Assembly: GCA_900557585.1 (NCBI GenBank)
Contig: USTJ01000035.1
Coordinates: forward strand, 1-6,958
DNA length: 6,958 nt
Direction of reading: 5' to 3'
From: an uncultured Eubacteriales bacterium
GTDB taxonomy: Bacteria > Bacillota > Clostridia > Christensenellales > UBA1242
Each line of letters begins with the position of its first letter. Position 1 is the stretch's first letter. The translations under genes and the position numbers were made by a program. The notes below the pieces were generated by a model. That model was not told where the DNA came from. It did no database searches and saw only the letters and a program-made list of their open reading frames with translations. This document shows positions 1-4,692 of this stretch, one piece after another.

Positions 1-2
1 AG

Positions 3-31
3 TTTTAATTGAATAACATATTCAATTAAAA
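3..31. repeat. AT-rich inverted repeat at left edge
   Basis: Positions 3-14 are the exact reverse complement of 20-31, a 12-bp arm with a 5-base centre at 15-19. Almost every pair is A-T, so the RNA hairpin would be weak. On neither strand is it followed by a clean T-run of the kind an intrinsic terminator has. It could be a protein-binding palindrome or part of the 3' end of a gene lying to the left. The symmetry is seen directly; no function is assigned. Confidence 0.5.
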
Positions 32-59
32 AATTTATTTGGTCGTATTCATTAATCCT

Positions 60-102
60 AAAGGAGTTTGAAAGTATTTTTCCTTTCAAACTCCTTTGTT
101 TT
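60..102 (+). terminator. Rho-independent terminator for a gene off the left edge
   Basis: A perfect 15-bp stem (60-74 with 83-97) and an 8-base loop are followed on the plus strand by a T-rich stretch (98-107). The minus-strand side has no comparable T-run, so the direction is rightward. No recognisable coding sequence ends within 1-59, so the terminated gene must lie almost entirely outside the window. Confidence 0.75.
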
Positions 103-156
103 ATTTTGCCAAATATCGAGTTATTTTCAATTCATTAGAAAACTTTTTCAAAGACC

Positions 157-195
157 AAAATAACAGCTATCTAATTTTTAGATAGCTGTTATTTT
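157..195 (-). terminator. Terminator of the RelA/SpoT-like gene, possibly bidirectional
   Basis: A perfect 16-bp inverted repeat (157-172 with 180-195) has A-runs and T-runs at its outer ends, so transcription in either direction yields a GC-containing core stem followed by U residues. It overlaps the TAA stop codon of the minus-strand gene at 195-197. It most likely ends that leftward transcript and may also back up the rightward terminator at 60-102. Confidence 0.75.
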
Positions 196-893
196 TATAT
201 TTCTGGCTCTGCTTCTGGTTTCTTTAATTCTGGATACATTTTAAATAATGTTTCCTCATGTTCTAATTGTCTTACATTTCTTCCTTTTATTTCATAGCAT
301 GTAGGTAACTGTTCAAATACAGCTTTTGGGTTCTTTTTGTACAATTCAAAAATTCCTTGCAAATCTTTGTTTTTGTATTTTGCATATGCAAGTTCCCCAC
401 CAACACACATTTTCTCTAATTCTCTTGTCCAGTATTGTACTTCTACTAATGGCATTTCGTGTGGTTCTTTTTTTATCATTGATATGTTTTCTTTTTTCAA
501 TACTATAAATTGATGTTTTGCGTCATATCTTTCTTTTCCATCTGTTCCATGTTGTCTTGTAAGTTCTACTTCAAACATCTGCGCTATTGCTTCTTGTATT
601 TTCTCTAAGTCTTGTTGAGTTTTAGCTACAATTCTTATTCCAAAGCAATCGATTAGTCCTTTTTTAGGGTCATTTTCCGAGGCAGATTTGAAACTTTTTA
701 ATCTACCTGAAATTGAAACATCACTGTTTATTTCGTTTCTATTTATTAGTTGTTCTATCATGTAACCAACTAAACTTGCTGTCACTTCGTATCCAGCTTT
801 TTGATGTGCTATGTATTTATTATAGCCTATTCTTTTTTCATTTATGTCTTTATTTCTTGTATCCTGCAAATCCATCCCCACTTTCTTTGCCAT
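195..893 (-). CDS. RelA/SpoT-like nucleotidyltransferase domain protein (putative small alarmone synthetase)
   Basis: This 232-residue protein resembles the (p)ppGpp synthetase fold without a hydrolase or regulatory domain, the architecture of small alarmone synthetases. Visible hallmarks in order are SGRLKS (62-67; compare the R-x-K ATP-binding segment), IDCFGIRIV (81-89, with the catalytic Asp at 82), a Tyr-x3-His pair (Y123, H127; guanine-stacking loop) and VEVQ (150-153, with the catalytic Glu at 151). The His usually found shortly before the last YK is absent: the segment reads LAYAKYK (169-174). Similarity is therefore to the fold and catalytic residues rather than to a close RelP/RelQ relative. 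An in-frame TAA lies directly before the ATG, so this start is fixed, yet no Shine-Dalgarno site precedes it. The product could be an alarmone synthetase, a related nucleotide pyrophosphotransferase, or a toxin of the ToxSAS type; no antitoxin-like partner is adjacent. Confidence 0.7.
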   Translation of the reverse strand: MAKKVGMDLQDTRNKDINEKRIGYNKYIAHQKAGYEVTASLVGYMIEQLINRNEINSDVSISGRLKSFKSASENDPKKGLIDCFGIRIVAKTQQDLEKIQEAIAQMFEVELTRQHGTDGKERYDAKHQFIVLKKENISMIKKEPHEMPLVEVQYWTRELEKMCVGGELAYAKYKNKDLQGIFELYKKNPKAVFEQLPTCYEIKGRNVRQLEHEETLFKMYPELKKPEAEPEI

Positions 894-898
894 TTAGT

Positions 899-927
899 AT
901 TCTAACATACTTTTCTCTGCTTTGCAA
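899..927 (-). promoter_or_regulatory. Candidate sigma-A promoter giving a leaderless RelA-like mRNA
   Basis: On the minus strand TTGCAA (922-927) and TAGAAT (899-904) are 17 bases apart. The -10 box ends five bases before the ATG at 893, so transcription would begin at or next to the start codon. That fits the lack of a ribosome binding site. A competing TATAAT lies upstream at 941-946 but has a poor -35 match. Inferred from sequence match only. Confidence 0.4.
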
Positions 928-940
928 GTATCTTCTGTTG

Positions 941-946
941 ATTATA
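941..946 (-). promoter_or_regulatory. Alternative -10 box upstream of the RelA-like gene
   Basis: A perfect TATAAT on the minus strand would start transcription about 40 bases before the ATG at 893. The best -35 candidates are weak or wrongly spaced (TAGACA is 20 bases away). The resulting leader contains no evident Shine-Dalgarno sequence. It is listed as the alternative to the promoter at 899-927. Confidence 0.35.
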
Positions 947-975
947 TGCTTTTTTACGAATTTTAATGTCTACAT

Positions 976-1005
976 ACAAAAATACTACCAATAATATTGG
1001 TAGTA
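976..1005 (-). terminator. Rho-independent terminator downstream of spoVG
   Basis: A perfect 10-bp stem (983-992 with 996-1005) with a three-base centre is followed on the minus strand by TTTTTG (982-977). It lies about 55 bases beyond the spoVG stop and before the RelA-like promoters, so it separates the two genes. Confidence 0.75.
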
Positions 1006-1014
1006 CATGCATAA

Positions 1015-1034
1015 GAGACCTACAAGTAGGTCTC
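1015..1034 (-). repeat. Second hairpin in the spoVG 3' region
   Basis: GAGACCTAC (1015-1023) is the exact reverse complement of 1026-1034, giving a stem of at least 8 bp. On the minus strand it is followed only by TTATGC, too poor a T-run to be a strong terminator by itself. It sits between the spoVG stop codon and the terminator at 976-1005, and could stabilise the mRNA 3' end or act as a first, leaky terminator. Confidence 0.5.
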
Positions 1035-1057
1035 AATATTTTCTTTTATTATGCTTT

Positions 1058-1342
1058 TTATTCGGCTGGTGTTTCAGAAACTGGTTCTGGATCTTCAGCT
1101 TCATCATAAGCTTTTAATATAGCGTTTGCAATCTTATCTCTTGTTGGTTGATTGATTGGATGAACTATATCTTTAAAGGTTCCATTTTTTTCTTTTCTAG
1201 GCATAGCTATGAATAGACCGTTTCTTCCTTCTATAACTTTGATGTCATGAACAACAAATTCTTGATCAAATGTTACTTGTGCAACAGCTTTCATTTTATT
1301 TCCTGAATTAACTTTTTTGATACGTACTTCTGTGACTTCCAT
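1058..1342 (-). CDS. spoVG: SpoVG septation/regulatory nucleic-acid-binding protein
   Basis: SpoVG is a small, conserved DNA/RNA-binding regulator. It was first known from Bacillus sporulation and septum control and also affects capsule, virulence and cell-wall genes in other Firmicutes. The 94-residue product opens [12 protein letters not shown] and carries the family core [14 protein letters not shown] (29-42), then LFIAMPRK (43-50) and [11 protein letters not shown] (58-68); its length fits the family (roughly 84-100). The C-terminal tail (81-94) is acidic and proline-containing, as is common. The reading frame extends upstream to an ATG at 1393, but the family start and a Shine-Dalgarno site (1348-1356) place initiation at 1342. 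The sigma-H-type promoter at 1400-1428 would start RNA near 1393, which also excludes the longer start. It is divergent from murC. In Clostridium the neighbours, as I recall, are murC, purR, spoVG and glmU; purR and glmU are absent here. Confidence 0.95.
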   Translation of the reverse strand: MEVTEVRIKKVNSGNKMKAVAQVTFDQEFVVHDIKVIEGRNGLFIAMPRKEKNGTFKDIVHPINQPTRDKIANAILKAYDEAEDPEPVSETPAE

Positions 1343-1347
1343 GTGAG

Positions 1348-1356
1348 CACCGCCTT
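1348..1356 (-). promoter_or_regulatory. Ribosome binding site fixing the spoVG start
   Basis: The minus strand reads AAGGCGGTG five bases before ATG 1342, one mismatch from the anti-Shine-Dalgarno complement. The alternative ATG at 1393 would put this site inside the coding sequence. Confidence 0.8.
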
Positions 1357-1372
1357 CCAATGTTTTTTTATT

Positions 1373-1392
1373 TGTACACTTGTGTATGTACA
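1373..1392 (-). promoter_or_regulatory. Palindromic element at the 5' end of the spoVG leader
   Basis: TGTACA occurs at 1373-1378 and again at 1387-1392, and between them TACAC/GTGTA form a nested inverted repeat (1375-1386). Since each TGTACA is self-complementary, the two can pair as hairpin arms with an 8-base loop. The predicted transcription start (about 1393) is at its edge. It could be a 5'-terminal RNA stem-loop affecting stability, or an operator. Symmetry is seen; function is inferred. Confidence 0.4.
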
Positions 1393-1399
1393 TATATTA

Positions 1400-1428
1400 T
1401 TATTCTCCATTTTCTTACAATTTCCTTC
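1400..1428 (-). promoter_or_regulatory. Consensus sigma-H-type promoter for spoVG
   Basis: On the minus strand GAAGGAAAT (1420-1428), an 11-base spacer and GGAGAATAA (1400-1408) match the Bacillus sigma-H consensus RnAGGAWWW, N11-12, RnnGAATWW at every defined position. B. subtilis spoVG is a classical sigma-H target, so the match in front of this gene is meaningful. Predicted transcription start is about 1393, giving a leader of about 50 bases. A weaker sigma-A-like reading (TTGTAA, N18, TATATG) overlaps it. Confidence 0.75.
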
Positions 1429-1559
1429 TCTTTTTACAAAAAAATAAAAAAATTTTTACCTATACGCAATTCACATATTTATTTCCTTCGAATATATTAA
1501 AGTAAAACATTTTTTTCTTTTATTTTGTTTGATTATGTGCAATATATTTGCTTTTGATA

Positions 1560-1588
1560 TTGAAAAAGTTGTTTTTTAAGTATATAAT
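1560..1588 (+). promoter_or_regulatory. Sigma-A-type promoter for murC
   Basis: TTGAAA (1560-1565) and TATAAT (1583-1588) are separated by exactly 17 bases. Transcription would begin near 1595 and leave a leader of under 30 bases containing AAAGGGGTG (1608-1616), seven bases before the murC ATG. The AT-rich bases between this and the spoVG promoter (1429-1559) show no other clear element. Confidence 0.8.
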
Positions 1589-1623
1589 ATACGAAGTAAA
1601 TTTATGCAAAGGGGTGCGTATTA

Positions 1624-3012
1624 ATGGTTCATATTGATGAATTAAAGAAATACAAACATATACATATGCTAGGAATAGGCGGAACAAGTATGAGCGGTAT
1701 CGCCACTATCTTAAAGAAGTGGGGTATCTATGTAACTGGTTCTGATGCTAATCCTTCTGAATTAGTTGATAAGCTGATAGCTGAAAATATACCTGTCACA
1801 ATCGGGCACGATTTAGATAATTTGAGAAAAGCTGATTTGGTAGTTTATAGTGCTGCTATCTCGAAGAATGACATTGAATATCAAGAAGCCGAAAGATTAC
1901 ACATTGAATTAATGGAAAGGTCAACTTTTTTAGGTCTTATAACAAAGGCTTTTAGAAATACTATTTGTGTTTCTGGAACTCACGGAAAGACAACTACAAC
2001 TTCTATGATTTCAGTTTGTTTCTTAGAAGCACATAAAGATCCTAGTGTTCAGGTTGGAGCCATTTTGAAGCAAATTAATGGTAATAACAGAGTTGGAAAC
2101 AGCGATATTTTCATACTTGAATCTTGTGAGTATGTTGAGAGCTTTTTGAAGTTCCATCCAAAGACAGAGATTATATTAAATGTTGATAACGACCATTTGG
2201 ATTATTTTAAGGACTTAGAGCATATAAAAAATGCTTTTGTTAAGTTTGTAAAATTGTTACCAAGTGATGGTTTATTAGTATTAAATGCAGATGATTCTAA
2301 TTCAGTTGATTTGTACAAAAATACTGATGCAAAGATTGTAACTTTTGGAATTAATAGCGAGAAATCTAATTTTACTGCTAAAAATATTACATTTGATAAT
2401 AATGGATTTCCACTTTTTGATGTATATAGAAATAACACTTTTTATAAGAGCATCAAACTTTCTGTTCCAGGAATGCACAATGTTTACAATGCTCTTGCTT
2501 GTATTGCTACTTGTCATGAATACGGAATTGATAAAGAAACTATAAAGAATGGACTTTTAAAATACACCGGTGCTCATAGAAGGTTTGAGTTTGTAGGAAA
2601 TAGCAATGGTGCTTCTATTTATGATGATTATGGTCATCATCCAACTGAAATTAAGGCAGTTTACGAAGCAATGAAGAAGAAAAAGTACAATAGGTCTTGG
2701 GTTGTTTTCCAACCTCACACTTATAGCAGGACTAAGAATTTATTAAATGACTTTGCTAGCGCATTGGTTGGTTTCGACAATATCATAATTACTGACATTT
2801 ATGCAGCAAGAGAAACAAACACTGTTGGGGTTTCTCCTCAAGATTTGGTAAATCAAATTAATCTTAATAGAATAGGCAAACCTGCTATTTATATGTCTGA
2901 TTTTGAGGACATTGCTAAATATATTAGAGACAGGGTTATGCCTAACGATATAGTGTTAACTATCGGTGCTGGTACTGTTACAAATATTGGTCCAATGATT
3001 GTTAATAAATAA
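1624..3012 (+). CDS. murC: UDP-N-acetylmuramate--L-alanine ligase MurC
   Basis: MurC uses ATP in the cytoplasm to add L-alanine to UDP-N-acetylmuramate, the first amino-acid step of peptidoglycan precursor synthesis. The 462-residue length is normal. Domains in order are an N-terminal UDP-binding Rossmann part with GIGGTSMSG (17-25), a central Mur-ligase ATPase domain with P-loop SGTHGKTTTT (117-126), NVDNDHLDYF (186-195), PGMHNVYNA (282-290) and GAHRRFE (316-322), then a C-terminal domain with YDDYGHHPTE (333-342) and HTYSRT (365-370). The HHP signature separates MurC from MurD, MurE and MurF. ESCEY (166-170) stands where many MurC proteins have EADE; this is the form I associate with clostridial MurC. 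The start is supported by AAAGGGGTG seven bases upstream and a well-placed promoter. It is monocistronic, divergent from spoVG and closed by the terminator at 3018-3043. Codon use is AT-rich, with TTA leucine and AGA arginine common. Confidence 0.96.
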   Translation: MVHIDELKKYKHIHMLGIGGTSMSGIATILKKWGIYVTGSDANPSELVDKLIAENIPVTIGHDLDNLRKADLVVYSAAISKNDIEYQEAERLHIELMERSTFLGLITKAFRNTICVSGTHGKTTTTSMISVCFLEAHKDPSVQVGAILKQINGNNRVGNSDIFILESCEYVESFLKFHPKTEIILNVDNDHLDYFKDLEHIKNAFVKFVKLLPSDGLLVLNADDSNSVDLYKNTDAKIVTFGINSEKSNFTAKNITFDNNGFPLFDVYRNNTFYKSIKLSVPGMHNVYNALACIATCHEYGIDKETIKNGLLKYTGAHRRFEFVGNSNGASIYDDYGHHPTEIKAVYEAMKKKKYNRSWVVFQPHTYSRTKNLLNDFASALVGFDNIIITDIYAARETNTVGVSPQDLVNQINLNRIGKPAIYMSDFEDIAKYIRDRVMPNDIVLTIGAGTVTNIGPMIVNK

Positions 3013-3017
3013 AATTG

Positions 3018-3043
3018 ACGCTTCCAATAATGGAAGCGTTTTT
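3018..3043 (+). terminator. Rho-independent terminator of murC
   Basis: A 9-bp perfect stem (3018-3026 with 3031-3039) and a four-base loop begin six bases after the murC stop and run into a T-tract (TTTTGTTT). The convergent thioesterase stop codon is at 3046-3048. On the minus strand the stem is followed by CAATTTTATTT, so weaker leftward termination is possible. Confidence 0.85.
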
Positions 3044-3045
3044 GT

Positions 3046-3771
3046 TTAATATAATTCTACTATTGCGTGAAGAGTTTTTTCATCTTCTGACTTTATTGTT
3101 ACTATGTGTTTGTTTTCTTCTTTTGTGTATAGACAAACTATTTTATCTCCTAGCTTTATTTGTCTTTTATACATTATTTCTATGTTGTTAAATATATTGT
3201 TTTCATATACTTCATCTGGAAAGGTTTCGTATGCATAGTTCAAATAGTTTATATTATGAACATGTGCATTCATGTCTATATCTCCCCTTAATACAGAGCA
3301 ATCCTTTTTCAAAATTACTGTATCTGGCTCTGTTAATTTATCTATTTTTCTCTCTTCGAAAACTGATTTTTCTTCTGGATTATAATCCTTTTCTATTTCA
3401 GGTGTTATTTCTGCAATTTTTCCACGTTTTGTATCTATCATTGCCCATTTTGAAGTTGCTATAACAGCTAGTTTTCCATATTCATCATATATTTCGTAAT
3501 CTCTATATGTAAATATTTTGTTTATATCTCTTACCCAAGTATGCGTTTCAACCTCTGTGTTGTATTTAGGTCTTGATAGAACTTTAATTTTCCAAGCCAG
3601 AATTACCCAGCCCCTGCCCGTTCTCTCTACATCACTATAACCACATTTTATAGAATCCGAGTGCATTCCGCCTGCATTTTCTAGTATTTTTATTATAGCT
3701 CTGTTATTTATTTCATTATTTTTATAGATGTCTGTAAATCCTATTCTATATTTGCATTTATATACTGCCAT
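3046..3771 (-). CDS. Acyl-ACP thioesterase (FatA/FatB-like, double hot-dog)
   Basis: This 241-residue protein belongs to the bacterial acyl-ACP thioesterase family (Pfam Acyl-ACP_TE), which hydrolyses acyl-ACP to free fatty acid and so takes chains out of fatty-acid synthesis. Two hot-dog repeats are expected, roughly 1-130 and 150-241. The first shows the family's helix segment around 21-60 and the WVRD/YRDYEIYD stretch (79-96). The second carries GDIDMNAHVHNINYLNYAYE (163-182), whose D166-x-N168-x-H170 matches the Asp/Asn/His catalytic set of plant FatB. The segment YKRQ (201-204) aligns by eye with YRRE of FatB, putting Gln where the proposed catalytic Glu would be; this alignment is tentative. 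The start has AGAGGA a few bases upstream and a consensus promoter at 3804-3832. The gene is convergent with murC. No signal peptide or membrane segment is seen, so it is cytoplasmic. Confidence 0.88.
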   Translation of the reverse strand: MAVYKCKYRIGFTDIYKNNEINNRAIIKILENAGGMHSDSIKCGYSDVERTGRGWVILAWKIKVLSRPKYNTEVETHTWVRDINKIFTYRDYEIYDEYGKLAVIATSKWAMIDTKRGKIAEITPEIEKDYNPEEKSVFEERKIDKLTEPDTVILKKDCSVLRGDIDMNAHVHNINYLNYAYETFPDEVYENNIFNNIEIMYKRQIKLGDKIVCLYTKEENKHIVTIKSEDEKTLHAIVELY

Positions 3772-3803
3772 TTTTATTCCTCTTTTCTTAGTATCATTTA
3801 CGC

Positions 3804-3832
3804 ATTATATTCTATTTCTTTGATTGTGTCAA
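3804..3832 (-). promoter_or_regulatory. Perfect consensus sigma-A promoter for the thioesterase
   Basis: On the minus strand TTGACA (3827-3832), a 17-base spacer and TATAAT (3804-3809) match the housekeeping consensus at all twelve positions. The -35 box begins two bases after the stop codon of the upstream ORF (3834-3836). Transcription would start near 3797, about 26 bases before the ATG at 3771. The thioesterase thus has its own strong start and need not depend on upstream transcription. Confidence 0.88.
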
Positions 3833-3833
3833 A

Positions 3834-4340
3834 TTAAAATTCTGGTACATACTCTTCTTCATGTTTTCCCAAGTCTTGCATATATCCATTTTCTATATTT
3901 AGCAAGTACAAATATTTTTCTATTTCTGAGTATTCTTTTTTTGTTAATTTTCTATTAATCTTTTCATCTTCTTTTGCTTTATATGTTGGGAAATACTGAG
4001 CCATTACGCTTACATATGCCTTTGTTTCTACATTTTCTTTTAGCCATTTCAAAATATGTTTAGAATTTTGTATATAGTTTGGCAATACTAGATGTCTGAC
4101 TATTACTCCTTTTTTTATCAGTCCTTTTTCATCAAATTCTGGCTTTCCAACTTGTTTTATCATTTCTAGTATTGCTGTTGTTGCTATTTCAAAGTAATTT
4201 GGTGCTTTTGAATATTTAGTAGCAAGTTCATCATAGTAATATTTTAAGTCTGGTAAATAAACGTCCACAAATCCGTTCAATGCCTGTATTGTTTCCACAT
4301 TTTCATAACCGTTTGTGTTATATATCACTGGTAATGTAAG
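3834..4340 (-). pseudogene. C-terminal fragment of a PflX/COG1313 radical SAM protein
   Basis: This is the left part of the chimeric ORF, about residues 115-283. It matches the end of radical SAM proteins related to pyruvate formate-lyase activating enzymes, which in full length are near 300 residues. The missing first part would carry the CxxxCxxC site that binds the [4Fe-4S] cluster and S-adenosylmethionine. The C-terminus, ending HEEEYVPEF, looks complete. Isoleucine is mostly ATA (10 of 12), agreeing with the AT-rich genes to its left. If the join is an assembly error, the intact gene exists elsewhere in the left-hand genome. Confidence 0.75.
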
Positions 4341-4685
4341 TCCTTTTTTCTTTGCAATTTTTGCAGTTTTTTCAAGTCGAAGCCAAAAACACTTTGTGCA
4401 ACGGGCTCCACCCTCTTTTTCATTTTCCAATCCACAAACAAACCTTTCATAGGTTTCTGGGTCATATTCGCAGTCTAGAAATTTGATGTTCTCCCCTTCT
4501 TTGTTCACACTTTCAATCAGTTTGATTTGTTCTCTTTTGCGGTGAAGATATTCTTCTTCTGGATAGATGTTTGGATTGTAATATAAAACAGTAATGTCAT
4601 AGTCATCTTTAAGCGCCATGATAACCGCAGATGAGCAAGGTCCACAGCAAGAATGAAGCAACATTTTAGGCTTTTGATTTTCCAT
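3834..4685 (-). CDS. Chimeric ORF: N-terminal half of QueH joined in frame to C-terminal half of a PflX-type radical SAM protein
   Basis: The 283-residue frame joins two unrelated families. Residues 1-112 are QueH (DUF208; epoxyqueuosine reductase, last step of tRNA queuosine synthesis): LLHSCCGPCSSA (9-20), YYNPNIYP (35-42), GLENEKEGGARCTKCF (85-100) and RLEKTA (103-108). These include the CC and CxxC cysteines (13, 14, 96, 99) thought to hold its iron-sulfur cluster. From about 115 the sequence is the end of a COG1313/PflX radical SAM protein: IYNTNGYENVET (121-132), YLPDLKYY (143-150), YSKAPNYFEIA (158-168), VRHLVLPN (196-203), VMAQYFPTYKA (227-237). QueH lacks its second half, and the radical SAM part lacks the half with CxxxCxxC. 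Codon use switches at the join. Neither activity is likely to be complete. The start has AGGTGA (4689-4694) overlapping the argS stop. The best explanation is a contig chimera; a genuine recombined, functionless gene is possible. Confidence 0.85.
   Translation of the reverse strand: MENQKPKMLLHSCCGPCSSAVIMALKDDYDITVLYYNPNIYPEEEYLHRKREQIKLIESVNKEGENIKFLDCEYDPETYERFVCGLENEKEGGARCTKCFWLRLEKTAKIAKKKGLTLPVIYNTNGYENVETIQALNGFVDVYLPDLKYYYDELATKYSKAPNYFEIATTAILEMIKQVGKPEFDEKGLIKKGVIVRHLVLPNYIQNSKHILKWLKENVETKAYVSVMAQYFPTYKAKEDEKINRKLTKKEYSEIEKYLYLLNIENGYMQDLGKHEEEYVPEF
4326..4358. other. Junction between two sequence sources
   Basis: The switch from QueH to radical SAM homology falls between Ile110 (ATT, 4356-4358) and Ile121 (ATA, 4323-4325). 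The stretch includes a six-T run (4344-4349) in low-complexity sequence, and encodes a lysine-rich AKKKGL segment that both families tolerate, so a short shared word could have caused the join. Hand-counted GC is 114 of 300 for 4381-4680 and 88 of 300 for 4021-4320. Confidence 0.7.
4341..4685 (-). pseudogene. queH: N-terminal fragment of queH (epoxyqueuosine reductase)
   Basis: This is the right part of the chimeric ORF, about residues 1-115. The homology stops right after the RLEKTA segment, where QueH proteins normally continue with a TTLT-containing stretch and later a YCGC motif near the C-terminus; none of that follows. Its codon use (Ile ATT/ATC only, some CGC and CGT arginine) matches argS rather than the sequence to its left. 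It starts seven bases after the argS stop, and its ribosome binding site overlaps that stop, indicating an argS-queH operon in the right-hand source genome. Confidence 0.75.
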
Positions 4686-4692
4686 TTTTCAC

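Noticed and set aside
713..994. Plus-strand hydrophobic small ORF, 93 residues
   Set aside because: It is antisense to the RelA-like gene and its intergenic region. The Leu/Phe-rich composition is what AT-rich antisense reading gives, with no ribosome site or family match.
1343..1393. A 17-residue N-terminal extension of SpoVG starting at ATG 1393
   Set aside because: It lies upstream of the ribosome site, overlaps the predicted transcription start, and is not part of the SpoVG family sequence.
2202..2545. Several 66-78 residue ORFs in both orientations inside murC
   Set aside because: murC is continuous and conserved over this stretch; these are chance readings in AT-rich sequence.
3834..4685. 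A new bifunctional Fe-S enzyme (QueH plus radical SAM) as an undescribed system
   Set aside because: Each half is truncated at the join, the radical SAM CxxxCxxC is missing, and codon use switches at the same point. A chimera explains all of this better than a functional fusion.
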